Assembly: GCF_025359345.1 (NCBI RefSeq)
Contig: NZ_JANYGQ010000020.1
Location: forward strand, 186,001-250,000
Direction of reading: 5' to 3'
DNA from: Mucilaginibacter sp.
GTDB lineage: Bacteria; Bacteroidota; Bacteroidia; Sphingobacteriales; Sphingobacteriaceae
DNA length: 64,000 nt
Shown here in pieces: positions 43,155-52,508 of the stretch. Numbering within the stretch: the first letter of the stretch is position 1; every line of letters starts with the position of its first letter. The translations under genes and the position numbers were made by a program. Under the pieces are notes generated by a model, which saw only the letters and a list, made by a program, of their open reading frames with translations, was not told the origin of the DNA and did no database searches.

Positions 43155-44138
43155 TCAAAGTGCCTTCATCTTCCCGCATGAGCAAGCGCAATTGGTGTCA
43201 TCAACTCCGAAACTATTTAAAAAATGCTGGTAAAACGCGATTCGGTCGTTCATGCTGAAAATGTTCTCGCCTTTATTGCATTCAATCGGGCCATTGATAA
43301 TATTGATCGTCATGCCAAAACCAGGGACGCGGTTTGCAGCTTTATCGGCTGCATTTGGCTGCCATTTGCCAATCATTACATCATGTGCCGATGGTCTGGC
43401 GGGTTGCGGTGTCATCCAAAAATAAATAGCCGTTTTAAAAGCGGTCACCGCATCAGTTTCAACCTGCTCGGGGTTGTTTAATAATATTTTTTTATCACCG
43501 AAAATACAGTCAGATGCATAGCCGTAGTTGCCATTGTAACTGATTTGCAAAGGCCCGCGGCCGTAGTATTTTTTACCCGCAACCGCAGGGTAGGCATCAT
43601 TTTCCGAAATATAAGGTAATGATGTGTTGTTTTCGTGGATAAACATCAGCCCGTCGGTATAGGTTCCATTTTCGCCGTGGCGGGTTTCATGCGCTATGTT
43701 CGCAAAAAAGGCAGCCAGCTCTTTTTTGTTGGTTTGCAGGTCTTTTTCGGCGCAGAAGTTTCCGTAGTTAATGGTATAGCTGCTATCTGGTTTCTTTTTG
43801 GCCCAATCTTCATTCCAATCGGGATCCTGGCGCACTACATCAGCTTTGCCGGTGGCCTTATCGGTACGCACAATCTGGTAAACAGATACCGCCCGCCGGG
43901 TTATTTTTACCGATATGTTGCCCATTTCTTTTACTGCCCTTGCAAATGCTGCATAGGTGTAAAACTTATCACGCATGGGGAACAAGGCATTAAACTGCGC
44001 TTCGTTTAAAAAGCTGGTTAAGGCAGGTTTGGGTTGCTCCACAGCTTTGGGGGGCGCTGCCGGTCCGGCGCATTTCACGCTTGATAATATTGTTGCGGCA
44101 AATAAAAAGGTGATTATAATAAGCAGGGGCTTTTTCAC
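43155..44138 (-). CDS. Secreted GH19 chitinase-like protein
   Basis: 327 residues. An N-terminal signal, [19 protein letters not shown], could be a lipoprotein signal although S-V-K-C is a weak lipobox. The GH19 domain shows [20 protein letters not shown], catalytic AHETRHG (Glu151), and [20 protein letters not shown] (192-211), with [18 protein letters not shown] at the end. GH19 enzymes invert beta-1,4-GlcNAc bonds in chitin or related glycans, and some act on peptidoglycan. Exported, so probably for extracellular chitin degradation. No other chitin genes are near. Confidence 0.9.
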   Translation of the reverse strand: MKKPLLIIITFLFAATILSSVKCAGPAAPPKAVEQPKPALTSFLNEAQFNALFPMRDKFYTYAAFARAVKEMGNISVKITRRAVSVYQIVRTDKATGKADVVRQDPDWNEDWAKKKPDSSYTINYGNFCAEKDLQTNKKELAAFFANIAHETRHGENGTYTDGLMFIHENNTSLPYISENDAYPAVAGKKYYGRGPLQISYNGNYGYASDCIFGDKKILLNNPEQVETDAVTAFKTAIYFWMTPQPARPSAHDVMIGKWQPNAADKAANRVPGFGMTINIINGPIECNKGENIFSMNDRIAFYQHFLNSFGVDDTNCACSCGKMKAL

Positions 44139-44336
44139 GATGGTATGGTTTAATTATAAAATGTAGCGGCTATCGGCCCGCCAGTTTTGCCAAAATTGAC
44201 AATAAAATTTATATAACGCCTAAAACCTAATAGTGTTTCCCCCAAAAGCCGTGGAAAAATTTTAAATTGAAATGAGATGGCATCCCGATTCAAAATCCTA
44301 AATTCGGCAACCAACATTAGAAATTCAAAATTTCAT

Positions 44337-44888
44337 ATGAAGATTTATACAAAAACCGGCGACAAAGGCCTTACCTCACTAATAGGTGGTACGCGTGTTG
44401 CCAAACATCATATCCGCATTGAAAGCTACGGAACTGTTGACGAACTCAACTCATATATTGGTTTAATAAGCGACCAGGATATTTCCGTTCACGATAAACA
44501 AGTGCTAAAACAAATACAGGACAGGTTGTTTACTATAGGCTCATCGCTTGCTGCTGATCCTGAAAAATCAAAGATGGTGATACCCGATCTTTATATGACG
44601 GACGTTGAATTACTTGAGAAGGAAATGGACGCTATGAATGAACAACTGCCAGAATTAAGGCATTTTATTTTACCGGGGGGCAGCAACGCGATATCATATT
44701 GCCATATTGCGCGCTGCGTATGTCGCCGGGCTGAGCGAATTACCGTACATCTTGCTAAAGAAAGTCCTGTTGATGAAAAGGTGACCATTTATCTAAATCG
44801 CCTGAGTGACTATTTATTTACACTTGCCCGCAAAGTCGGCCATGAAAATAATATACCAGAGAATAAATGGATGCCAAGGGGGGAGTAG
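44337..44888 (+). CDS. Cob(I)alamin adenosyltransferase, PduO type
   Basis: 183 residues from ATG 44337, where the PduO signature KIYTKTGDKGLTSLIGGTRV begins; an upstream TTG/ATG extension (44277) would be in an AATTTC word repeat. RIESYGTVDELNSYIGLI and CHIARCVCRRAERITVHLAK (ATP and cobalamin contacts) follow, and NRLSDYLFTLARKVG. It makes adenosylcobalamin, the cofactor of enzymes such as methylmalonyl-CoA mutase. It stands alone; the B12 pathway is not here. Confidence 0.93.
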   Translation: MKIYTKTGDKGLTSLIGGTRVAKHHIRIESYGTVDELNSYIGLISDQDISVHDKQVLKQIQDRLFTIGSSLAADPEKSKMVIPDLYMTDVELLEKEMDAMNEQLPELRHFILPGGSNAISYCHIARCVCRRAERITVHLAKESPVDEKVTIYLNRLSDYLFTLARKVGHENNIPENKWMPRGE

Positions 44889-45014
44889 GTGAGTGGTTGA
44901 TTAAGAGAGTGGTTTATTAAGTTTAAAATGTCATTTTTACTGTGAACTACGAACCATTAACCATTAACTGCAACTAAATGAAAAAAAATATTGATAATCG
45001 AATAAAAAATATTA

Positions 45015-45022
45015 TACTTTTG
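45015..45022 (+). promoter_or_regulatory. Putative promoter of the DUF2795 gene
   Basis: TACTTTTG at 45015-45022 fits TAnnTTTG; an upstream ATTG ending 44993 is 21 bases away, near the -33 TTTG position. Start codon 40 bases downstream. Confidence 0.55.
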
Positions 45023-45062
45023 CGAAAATGTTAATTTACCGATAAAATAAATTATATAGAAT

Positions 45063-45284
45063 ATGTATTGGACACTAGAACTGGCATCACACCTTGAAGA
45101 TGCACCCTGGCCTGCAACAAAAGATGAATTGATTGACTACGCCATCCGTTCCGGAGCACCTGTTGAGGTTATTGAAAACTTACAGGCATTAGAGGATGAT
45201 GGTGAGCCGTACGAAAATATTGAAGAGATATGGCCTGATTACCCTACAAAAGATGACTTCTTTTTTAACGAAGACGAGTACTAA
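45063..45284 (+). CDS. DUF2795 domain protein
   Basis: 73 residues, acidic. WTLELASHLEDAPWPATKDEL and IDYAIRSGAPVEVIENLQAL, ENIEEIWPDYPTKDDFFFNE are the DUF2795 pattern. The function of this Bacteroidota family is unknown. It has its own promoter-like box upstream and a perfect intrinsic terminator downstream, so it is a stand-alone gene that is probably well expressed. Confidence 0.88.
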   Translation: MYWTLELASHLEDAPWPATKDELIDYAIRSGAPVEVIENLQALEDDGEPYENIEEIWPDYPTKDDFFFNEDEY

Positions 45285-45300
45285 AACACCTGTAACTCAT

Positions 45301-45328
45301 AAAAAACCCTGATAAACAGGGTTTTTTT
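45301..45328 (+). terminator. Intrinsic terminator after the DUF2795 gene
   Basis: AAAAAACCCTG, loop ATAAA, CAGGGTTTTTTT: an 11-bp stem with a T-tract; starts 17 bases after the stop. Confidence 0.93.
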
Positions 45329-45401
45329 ATTTTTACTCTTTTTTGGAATGGGTTTTGGTATTGATGAGCGGTAACATTTATCAACTAAAACTTTACAAAA
45401 A

Positions 45402-45548
45402 ATGAGAAGTATTCTTTATTTAATCGCCGTTGTCCTGGTAATCTTGTGGATACTGGGATTTGCCAACAATTATGGTGGCGGCCTGATCCACATTCTTTTA
45501 GTAATTGCTGTTATTGCAGTCCTTTTAGGAATTATTAGAAGAGCATAA
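45402..45548 (+). CDS. Small Lmo0937-type membrane protein (48 aa)
   Basis: ATG at 45402, TAA at 45546-45548, 48 residues: SILYLIAVVLVILWILGFAN, then a glycine-rich turn YGGG and LIHILLVIAVIAVLLGII with RRA end. Two helices with a conserved N-N/G-G turn, the form of the Lmo0937/DUF5670 small membrane protein family. It is too short for automatic long-frame calling. The terminator at 45301-45328 separates it from the DUF2795 gene. Function unknown; relatives are often stress-linked. Confidence 0.8.
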   Translation: MRSILYLIAVVLVILWILGFANNYGGGLIHILLVIAVIAVLLGIIRRA

Positions 45549-45561
45549 GTTAGCTAAGAGT

Positions 45562-45618
45562 CGATAGACCCGGTACCGTAGTTTGATTTCATTATCGAGC
45601 ATGGTCTATGGTCTATCG
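45562..45618. repeat. Inverted repeat CGATAGACC / GGTCTATCG
   Basis: CGATAGACC (45562-45570) pairs with GGTCTATCG (45610-45618), with a second GGTCTATGG copy at 45603. It overlaps the last codons of ispD and sits between the convergent small membrane protein and ispD genes. Confidence 0.7.
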
Positions 45619-46302
45619 GCTTTTCAAAATCGCTTCTGCAATGGCAATATCTTCCGGAAAGGTTATCTTAATGTTTTGGTGGCTTCCTTCAAATAAATTA
45701 ATTTTTACGCCCGTTTCTTCAACTACACTCGCATCGTCGGTAAATTTTGAGTCAAAGACTTGCTCATAAGCCTTTTTTATTTGTGCCGACTGAAATGTTT
45801 GTGGTGTTTGCACCAGGTAGACGTCATCTCGCACCAAACTTCGCGATATACTTACTTCTATCAATCTTACAGAATCCCTGCTTTTAACGGCCGTAACGGC
45901 ATTGCCATGTTCTGCGGCATATTGATACGTGTTTTCAATTATCGTGCGGCTAATGAGCGGCCTTACAGCGTCGTGCACGGTTATAACAGCATCTGTGTCC
46001 GTTATTAAATCAAGACCATTTTTTACTGAATGAAACCGTGTTTCGCCGCCTGTTATCAATTGATGCGGTACTTTAAAGTGATATTCAGCGCATAGCTCTT
46101 TCCAATAGGTATGATAGTCGGCCGACAGAACTAAAATAATCGCGGGGTTAGCTGCTGAAGAGTGAAAAGCTTCGATGGTGTGCATTAAAACCGGTTTGCC
46201 TGCAAGCAGCAAAAACTGCTTCGGCACGGTGGCCTGCATACGGGTGCCGGTGCCGCCGGCAACTATTATCGCAAAAAACTTAGGGGTTACCGTCATTGTC
46301 AT
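45613..46302 (-). CDS. ispD: 2-C-methyl-D-erythritol 4-phosphate cytidylyltransferase
   Basis: 229 residues. FAIIVAGGTGTRMQATVPKQ is the cytidylyltransferase signature, with VHDAVRPLISRTII, DSVRLIEVSISRSLVRDDVY, LVQTPQTFQ and TDDASVVEE. It forms CDP-methylerythritol in the non-mevalonate isoprenoid pathway. The first ATG is at 46302; the second at 46296 also fits. It lies between the queA terminator and the small-protein inverted repeat. Confidence 0.94.
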   Translation of the reverse strand: MTMTVTPKFFAIIVAGGTGTRMQATVPKQFLLLAGKPVLMHTIEAFHSSAANPAIILVLSADYHTYWKELCAEYHFKVPHQLITGGETRFHSVKNGLDLITDTDAVITVHDAVRPLISRTIIENTYQYAAEHGNAVTAVKSRDSVRLIEVSISRSLVRDDVYLVQTPQTFQSAQIKKAYEQVFDSKFTDDASVVEETGVKINLFEGSHQNIKITFPEDIAIAEAILKSR

Positions 46303-46325
46303 CCAAAGCTATAAATCAATCTGCA

Positions 46326-46373
46326 TTAAAAATAAAAAAGCCCCTTTAAATTTTAAAGGAGCCTTGTTTTTTA
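46326..46373 (-). terminator. Intrinsic terminator after queA
   Basis: CCTTTAAA and TTTAAAGG form the core of an imperfect stem (AAGGCTCCTTTAAA against GGGGCTTTTTTA on the minus strand) followed by CTTTTTTATTTTT. Confidence 0.7.
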
Positions 46374-46402
46374 AATCCGGAATCGAAAATCGAATTTCGA
46401 AA

Positions 46403-47452
46403 TTAAATTATCAGCATGGCATCGCCGTAGCTGTAAAAACGATATTTTTCCTTAACTGCCACTTCGTAGGCATTCATTACGTTTTCATAACCGCCAAAAG
46501 CACAAACCATCATCAATAAAGTTGATTCGGGCGTATGGAAATTGGTGATCATTGAACTGGCAATGCTAAAATCATACGGTGGGAAAATAAACTTACTGGT
46601 CCAGTCGTTTGCCGGCTTGAGCGTTTTATTTGCCGACACAGCCGACTCAATAGCACGCATTGATGTGGTACCAACAGCACAAATTTGTTTTTTACGTTCG
46701 ATGCCGCGGTTTACAATATTTGCCTGTTTTTCTTCTATAATAAACTGCTCCGAGTCCATTTTGTGCTTGGTAAGATCTTCAACCTCAACCGGGCGGAAAG
46801 TACCAAGGCCAACGTGCAGGGTAACTTCGGCAAATTCAACACCTTTTAGTTCAAGGCGTTTCATTAGTTCGCGGCTAAAGTGCAAACCGGCAGTAGGGGC
46901 TGCAACAGCGCCTTCGTGTTTTGCAAAAATGGTTTGGTAACGCTCTTTATCCTCGCTGGTAGCTTTACGTTTAATGTATTTTGGCAGCGGAGTTTCACCT
47001 AATATTTCCACATTCTTGCGGAATTCTTCGTCGGTACCATCGAATAAAAAGCGGATGGTACGGCCGCGCGAGGTGGTATTATCAACAACCTCGGCAATTA
47101 AAAGATCATCATCGCCAAAATACAGTTTGTTGCCAACGCGTATTTTACGGGCAGGATCAACTAAAACATCCCACAGGCGAAGTTCTTTATTTAGCTCGCG
47201 CAGTAAAAAAACTTCAATAGTAGCGCCGGTTTTTTCTTTGTTACCGTACATGCGTGCCGGGAATACTTTGGTGTTGTTAAGGATCATTACATCCTTATCG
47301 TCAAAATAATCCAGTACGTCTTTAAATATTTTGTGCTCAATTTTGCCTGAATCGCGGTGTAATACCATTAAACGTGCTTCGTCGCGCGTGCCTGCCGGGG
47401 TATGGGCAATTAATGATTCGGGCAAGTTAAATTTAAATTGAGATAATTTCAT
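46403..47452 (-). CDS. queA: S-adenosylmethionine:tRNA ribosyltransferase-isomerase
   Basis: 349 residues, normal QueA length. [20 protein letters not shown] begins it; [45 protein letters not shown] and [14 protein letters not shown] follow, and [19 protein letters not shown] is the C-terminal signature. It adds the epoxycyclopentanediol from SAM to preQ1 in tRNA, after Tgt. The -7 box is at 47480-47487. It is 41 kb from tgt here. Confidence 0.96.
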   Translation of the reverse strand: MKLSQFKFNLPESLIAHTPAGTRDEARLMVLHRDSGKIEHKIFKDVLDYFDDKDVMILNNTKVFPARMYGNKEKTGATIEVFLLRELNKELRLWDVLVDPARKIRVGNKLYFGDDDLLIAEVVDNTTSRGRTIRFLFDGTDEEFRKNVEILGETPLPKYIKRKATSEDKERYQTIFAKHEGAVAAPTAGLHFSRELMKRLELKGVEFAEVTLHVGLGTFRPVEVEDLTKHKMDSEQFIIEEKQANIVNRGIERKKQICAVGTTSMRAIESAVSANKTLKPANDWTSKFIFPPYDFSIASSMITNFHTPESTLLMMVCAFGGYENVMNAYEVAVKEKYRFYSYGDAMLII

Positions 47453-47479
47453 GCTAAAAGATGTGAATTTTCAAGGGCG

Positions 47480-47487
47480 CAAATGTA
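47480..47487 (-). promoter_or_regulatory. Putative -7 promoter element of queA
   Basis: Minus-strand TACATTTG matches TAnnTTTG, 28 bases before the queA ATG. No -33 TTTG at the expected distance. Confidence 0.5.
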
Positions 47488-47520
47488 CGAAATATATTTG
47501 GAATTTCACGGATGTAAATT

Positions 47521-47690
47521 TGATTACACCAATTGCTTATCAATACAAATAATTGTTAATAATAGTTTGAAATAATGTAACTTAAATGATTGCCTGTCGT
47601 CTAAAAATCATCAAACCCTGGTATCACTCGGTGCTACCGGTTAAGTCAGAGTAAATAATCGGTGTAATTGCGCGGCAATTGGTGTAATCA
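47521..47690. repeat. Inverted word repeat, AATTGGTGTAATCA family
   Basis: TGATTACACCAATT (47521-47534) is the exact reverse complement of AATTGGTGTAATCA (47677-47690); a third copy AATCGGTGTAATT is at 47657-47669. The arms bracket most of the queA/permease divergent gap (252 bases). Confidence 0.75.
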
Positions 47691-47704
47691 CAAAAAACAA
47701 AATA

Positions 47705-48952
47705 ATGATATTTTTAAAACTCTTTAGGGAAAGCTTTCTGTTTGCTTATGATGCCTTGAGGCAAAATAAGCTTCGTACATTCTTGTCGCTGGTTGGCGTT
47801 ACCATAGGCATATTCCTGATTATCTTTGTTTTTTCGGCGGTTGATACCCTGAAAAACAACCTGCAAAAGAGTGTTAATAAGCTGGGCAGCAACAGTATTT
47901 ATATACAAAAATGGCCATGGGTAAATAACGAGGATTCGCCCTGGTGGAAATACCTGCAGCGCCCCACACCAAAATTGCGCGAGTTTGACGAACTGCAAAA
48001 ACGCAGTCAGACTGCGCTTGCTGTATCGTACGAAATCAGCATAGACAACCGTATAGTAAAATACCAGAGCCATACGGTGGAGGGTGCACAAATTGATGCC
48101 ACATCGCACGATCATGATAAAACCTGGAACTTTGACTTTGAAGACGGACGCTATTTTACCGAAATGGAATCGCGGTCGGGCAGCCCGGTTACGGTGATAG
48201 GGCATGATATTGCTGCCGATCTTTTTCCCGACGGAGGAGCCGTTGGTAAAGCCCTTAAAATAATGGGCCGCAACGTTACGGTAATAGGTGTATTTAAAAA
48301 AGAGGGAAGTGATATTTTAGGAATATCGGACGACAAGGAAATTTTGTTACCCTTGAATTTTGCCAAAAACGTGATTGACGTGCAAAACGCAAGCTATAAC
48401 CCGCAAATAGTTGTGCGGGGTAAAAATGGCTTAAGCGATTTGGAGGTTGAAAGCGAGGTGCGGGGACTAATGCGTTCTATCCGACGTTTAGGGCCTAATA
48501 ATGAAGATAATTTTGCGCTAAATAAAACCACCATACTTTCTAATCAATTGGATATAGTGTTTAATGTTTTAACCAAGGTTGGCGGCTTTATCGGCTTGTT
48601 TTCAATATTGGTTGGTGGCTTCGGCATTGCCAATATTATGTTCGTATCGGTTAAGGAACGTACCAATATTATAGGCATCCAAAAGTCATTGGGCTCCAAA
48701 AATTACTTTATTTTACTTCAGTTTTTAATTGAATCTATCGTTTTATGCGTGATGGGGGGCTTATTTGGGCTCGGGATGGTTTTGGCGGTAGCTGCGTTGG
48801 TAAAAGCCGGTACCGACGTGCAAATTGTACTCGATATTAAGAACATTATCCGCGGCATATCTTATTCAATAATTATCGGGATGCTCTCGGGAATTATCCC
48901 TGCGTATTTTGCGGCCAAGCTGGATCCTGTTGAAGCGATAAGGTCGAATTAA
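47705..48952 (+). CDS. ABC transporter permease, MacB/FtsX type
   Basis: 415 residues. First helix (TFLSLVGVTIGIFLIIFVFS), the periplasmic MacB_PCD domain (about 45-260), and the FtsX-like C-terminal three helices: VLTKVGGFIGLFSILVGGFG with IANIMFVSVKERTNIIGIQK, and the last helices with SGIIPAYFAAKLDPVEAIRS. Permease of a Lol/Mac-like export system that needs an ATPase; the closest one in the window is at 38053-38778. Substrate unknown. It is a single gene, ended by the AGTCCGAA repeat. Confidence 0.9.
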   Translation: MIFLKLFRESFLFAYDALRQNKLRTFLSLVGVTIGIFLIIFVFSAVDTLKNNLQKSVNKLGSNSIYIQKWPWVNNEDSPWWKYLQRPTPKLREFDELQKRSQTALAVSYEISIDNRIVKYQSHTVEGAQIDATSHDHDKTWNFDFEDGRYFTEMESRSGSPVTVIGHDIAADLFPDGGAVGKALKIMGRNVTVIGVFKKEGSDILGISDDKEILLPLNFAKNVIDVQNASYNPQIVVRGKNGLSDLEVESEVRGLMRSIRRLGPNNEDNFALNKTTILSNQLDIVFNVLTKVGGFIGLFSILVGGFGIANIMFVSVKERTNIIGIQKSLGSKNYFILLQFLIESIVLCVMGGLFGLGMVLAVAALVKAGTDVQIVLDIKNIIRGISYSIIIGMLSGIIPAYFAAKLDPVEAIRSN

Positions 48953-49086
48953 GTCCGAAAAGTCCGGAAAGTCAGTAAAGTCCGAAATATGGATTTTAGT
49001 AATTGACTATTATTATTCGAATTTTTGCGATTTCCAACCAGCTGCAGCTTCTTTACCGACTTTCCGGACTTCGGAGTTCCGGACTA
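48951..49086. repeat. Intergenic word repeat, AGTCCGAA family with inverted arm
   Basis: AAGTCCGAAAAGTCCGGAAA and GTCAGTAAAGTCCGAAA (48951-48987) face ACCGACTTTCCGGACTTCGG and AGTTCCGGACT (49054-49086). The arms can fold into a long hairpin between the convergent permease and kinase genes. Word shared with 37862-38005. Confidence 0.75.
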
Positions 49087-49089
49087 GTC

Positions 49090-52000
49090 TCATCCCTCTG
49101 CTTCCATGGCCACGTAATGCCCTGCTATCTTTTCATATAGCGTATCAGGCACAAACGGTTTGGTTAAATAATTACACATACCTGCAGCGAGGGCCTTGGC
49201 ATGGGTTTCGGGCATCGCATCGGCGGTAAGCGCGATGATAGGGGTCGAGGTATTTGTTTGGCGAATTATGCGTGTAGTTTCAAACCCATCCATTCCGGGC
49301 ATTTGCAGGTCCATTATTATCAGGTCGTAGTAATTGTTGTTTACCATCTCGACAGCCAGTTTCCCACTAATGGCTTCCTCCGCCTGCACCTGCCATTTTT
49401 TAAGGAACTTAGATGCTATCATCAAATTCATTTTGTTATCGTCAACAACAAGCACCCGCATGCCCTGCAGGTTGCGTTCGGTATTGGCTGTAGCAGGCGT
49501 TGAAAGGTCGACTGCTTGAACCTGCCTGGCAATACTAAATGTAATTTCGAAAACAAATTGAGTGCCTTTTCCCGGCTCGCTTAAAACTGAGATATTGCTT
49601 TTATGCAGTTCAATTAAACGTTTGGTAATAGCAAGCCCCAGCCCCGTACCACCATAATCAACTTCATGATTTTGCGATTCCTGCATAAAAGGGTCGAATA
49701 TCAGCGCCAGGTTTTCAGGCGCAATACCAATCCCCGTATCAGCTACAGTGAATTTAATGGTGATGTGTTTGTCATCACACATTTGTTTGTTAACCAACAG
49801 GCTTACTTTGCCCTCGTGTGTGAATTTAATGGCGTTGCTTAACAGGTTATTAATTACCTGCCCAAGTCTTACCTGGTCGCCTATTAAATATTCCGGGATG
49901 CCTGAGTCAACCCCAAGTTCAATTTCAAGATCTTTTTCGGCTGCCCTTGCATAAAACGATTGTTTTATTTTTTGAGCGAGGTTTATAACACTAAATGGCT
50001 GCACATTCAGTTCAAGTTTGCCGGCTTCAATTTTGTTATAGTCTAAAATGTCGTTAATTATGGCCAGCAGGTTCTCGCCGGAGAATTTTAAAATATTTAA
50101 GTATTCAAGTTGCTCAGGCAGCGGGTTTTCGCTAAGCAATAGGTTGGTAGTGCCTATTACTGCATTCATAGGCGTCCGTATTTCGTGGCTCATTATCGAA
50201 AGGAATTCCGATTTAAAGTGCGACGATTTTTCGGCCTGCTCTTTGGCCGAGATGAGCGCCTGGGTAGCTTTCTGGCGGTCGGTAATATCTTCGCCAATGC
50301 CTGTAATTTCTTTTATTTTACCGTTTTCATCATAGCTAACCGTGTTCTGCCAGCTGATAATGCGCTCCTCGCCGTTGCGGCACAGTACCGAATTTATAAA
50401 TTGCGCATCAAACTTGTTATTTCTGAATGATTCGGCCAATGTTTCTCTTTGGTTTTCCGGTACAAATTTTTCAAGCCAGTTTAACCCTAGTATTTCATTT
50501 TGGTCGTAACCGAGGATATGAGCCATCTGCTTGTTGCAAAAAATCAGGATGCCTTTTTTATCTATCGATACGGCGGGGAGGTTAATGGTCTCCAGTACCA
50601 GTTTATATTTATTTTCGGTGCGCTGGTAATCTATCTCCGCCTGTTTTCTGTCTGTTATATCCTGGATGGTGCCAATAACTTTGCGTACGGAGCCGTCATC
50701 GCGCCTTAGCAGTTTCCCAACGATAATGCTCAGGTATTTCACATTGCCGTTTGGCGTAACTATCCTGTACTCGTACGATGTGTTGGTGATGTTCGAAATA
50801 TCTTTTAAATGCTGTTTAAGAATATGCCTGTCATTAGGATGGGCATATTTTACCAACATCTTTACGATGCTGTTTTCGTTAACCGCGCCCGGTTTGAGTT
50901 CGAAAATGTTGTTTATCTCTTCGCTCCAGGTAAGTTTGTTTAAAATAATGTCCCAGTTCCAGTTTCCTATTTTGGCAATTATTTGCGCCTCAACCAATTC
51001 GGCCTGGCTTACCTTAATCCGTTTTTCAGACAGGCGGGTTTCGGTAATATCCTGCAAAATGCCAATAATACGTTTTAAACTGCCATCACTGTTTTTTATC
51101 AGTTCGCCTTTTAATACCTTTATGTACTTCAGTTTACCACGAGGCGTGATAATTTTGTGCTCGAATTCTCCTTTGCCAATATCCTGTATGTTTGTAAAAT
51201 AAGCATATGCAGTTTCGCGGTCATCAGGATGGATCAAGCTCAGGTAATAATCAAATTTCTCTATTCCTTCTGGTACACCCTTAACTTCAAGTATGCTGTA
51301 GAGGCTTTCAGACAAATGGGTTTCGCGTGTTGCCACATCGAAATACCAGTTGCCAATTTTGGCTATTGATTGTGCCTCGAGCAACAGGTTTTCATTCTCC
51401 TTTAAAGCATCGGCATACTTTTTTTGTTCCGATATGTCACTTACAGAAGCAGATATGCGCGAAGTGTATTTTCCGGTCCTGTCAAAAACAGGGCTTACTT
51501 TGGCAACCAGCCATTGCCCTGTGCCGAAATCGCTTTGATAAGTGACGGAGGTTGGCTCATGGGTTTTTATAACATAATCTAAAGCATCGTCAAATTTCTT
51601 TGCCTTTTCATAACCCAAAACCTCGCTCAGTCTTTTTCCTACGCAGGTTTCGGGGTTAATCACCCGGCCTTCAATTCGCCTGAACCAGGTATTGAGGCAA
51701 ACTTTATCCTCATCAAACTCAAAAATTACATCGTTTAGCGAGTTGATAAGCGCATCAAGCTTTTTACCGCTCTGACGCAGCTCTTCGTCGTTAATTATAA
51801 GGCTTTTATTAAGGTCGATAACGTGGGCAAGGGCCTTTTTAAATCTTAGCTTATAAGCCATCATTACCAGGAATGACACATGGGCGATACAGGTAAACGT
51901 GAGTAACAGCAACACCAGCGTAGTAACGGATATGTACAATTTAGGCGCGGTAATGTAAGCTATAATAGTAGCAACTATATTGGCCGAGCATAGGACTACG

Positions 52001-52356
52001 AACTCCCAGCGTTTTTTGCAAAAAAGGGTGAGGGCGATAAAAATGGTGATAGCGCTGAACAGGTAAACATGTTCGAAGCCATTTTTACTGAGTAATATGC
52101 CGTTATTAATTGTTAAAAATGAAATGATCGTCAGGTACTGACTTACGGTATCAAAAAGCCTAACCCGGTATAACGAAAATGCCAGGGCCGCCGCGCATAA
52201 CCCGCTGCAAACCAGGCGCAGCCATAGTGGATCGTACGAATTGTAGAAACACAAATAATGGAGTGAAGGACTGGCAATAAACAATCCAATCAGTAGTAAC
52301 TGATAAATGGTATTATCATTTTGAACAAATAACAGCAACCTGCTTTTGAAAGACAT
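49090..52356 (-). CDS. Hybrid sensor histidine kinase with multiple PAS domains
   Basis: 1088 residues. About five N-terminal helices (residues 18-165), then four PAS/PAC units (about 200-315, 325-440, 455-572, 580-695; each with a 'IIGTIQDIT'-like end), HisKA with the phospho-acceptor MSHEIRTPMNAVIG (His724), HATPase (NLLSNAIKFT, ADTGIGIAPE, GGTGLGLAI), and a C-terminal receiver (VDDNKMN, MDLQMPGMDG with Asp1016). No Hpt domain, so a separate Hpt protein is needed for a full relay. The signal is unknown; it is divergent from gltA by 152 bases. Confidence 0.95.
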   Translation of the reverse strand: MSFKSRLLLFVQNDNTIYQLLLIGLFIASPSLHYLCFYNSYDPLWLRLVCSGLCAAALAFSLYRVRLFDTVSQYLTIISFLTINNGILLSKNGFEHVYLFSAITIFIALTLFCKKRWEFVVLCSANIVATIIAYITAPKLYISVTTLVLLLLTFTCIAHVSFLVMMAYKLRFKKALAHVIDLNKSLIINDEELRQSGKKLDALINSLNDVIFEFDEDKVCLNTWFRRIEGRVINPETCVGKRLSEVLGYEKAKKFDDALDYVIKTHEPTSVTYQSDFGTGQWLVAKVSPVFDRTGKYTSRISASVSDISEQKKYADALKENENLLLEAQSIAKIGNWYFDVATRETHLSESLYSILEVKGVPEGIEKFDYYLSLIHPDDRETAYAYFTNIQDIGKGEFEHKIITPRGKLKYIKVLKGELIKNSDGSLKRIIGILQDITETRLSEKRIKVSQAELVEAQIIAKIGNWNWDIILNKLTWSEEINNIFELKPGAVNENSIVKMLVKYAHPNDRHILKQHLKDISNITNTSYEYRIVTPNGNVKYLSIIVGKLLRRDDGSVRKVIGTIQDITDRKQAEIDYQRTENKYKLVLETINLPAVSIDKKGILIFCNKQMAHILGYDQNEILGLNWLEKFVPENQRETLAESFRNNKFDAQFINSVLCRNGEERIISWQNTVSYDENGKIKEITGIGEDITDRQKATQALISAKEQAEKSSHFKSEFLSIMSHEIRTPMNAVIGTTNLLLSENPLPEQLEYLNILKFSGENLLAIINDILDYNKIEAGKLELNVQPFSVINLAQKIKQSFYARAAEKDLEIELGVDSGIPEYLIGDQVRLGQVINNLLSNAIKFTHEGKVSLLVNKQMCDDKHITIKFTVADTGIGIAPENLALIFDPFMQESQNHEVDYGGTGLGLAITKRLIELHKSNISVLSEPGKGTQFVFEITFSIARQVQAVDLSTPATANTERNLQGMRVLVVDDNKMNLMIASKFLKKWQVQAEEAISGKLAVEMVNNNYYDLIIMDLQMPGMDGFETTRIIRQTNTSTPIIALTADAMPETHAKALAAGMCNYLTKPFVPDTLYEKIAGHYVAMEAEG

Positions 52357-52480
52357 ACTAACCAGTTTTTTTAATTGTGAATAAGTGGATTGTTTATCAA
52401 ATTTTGAGACTTAAGTAATACAGGCATGAAAATTTTACAATTGTGAACTATCTTAAGGGCTATTAATACGCAGATTTCGT

Positions 52481-52488
52481 TACATTTG
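52481..52488 (+). promoter_or_regulatory. Putative -7 promoter element of gltA
   Basis: TACATTTG fits TAnnTTTG; 20 bases before the gltA ATG. The -33 TTTG is absent. Confidence 0.5.
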
Positions 52489-52508
52489 TTGCAAATAAAT
52501 ATTTTCCT

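Noticed and set aside
44277..44336. Upstream extension of the PduO-type gene
   Set aside because: It lies in AATTTC-type word repeats; the family signature starts at 44337.
45063..45548. Small defence or phage cluster
   Set aside because: DUF2795 and Lmo0937-type genes are common small housekeeping proteins, each separately terminated.
47585..47660. Possible tRNA or small RNA from a G/C-rich patch before the permease
   Set aside because: Only a small imperfect hairpin (GGTA...TACC); no tRNA cloverleaf or T-arm sequence.
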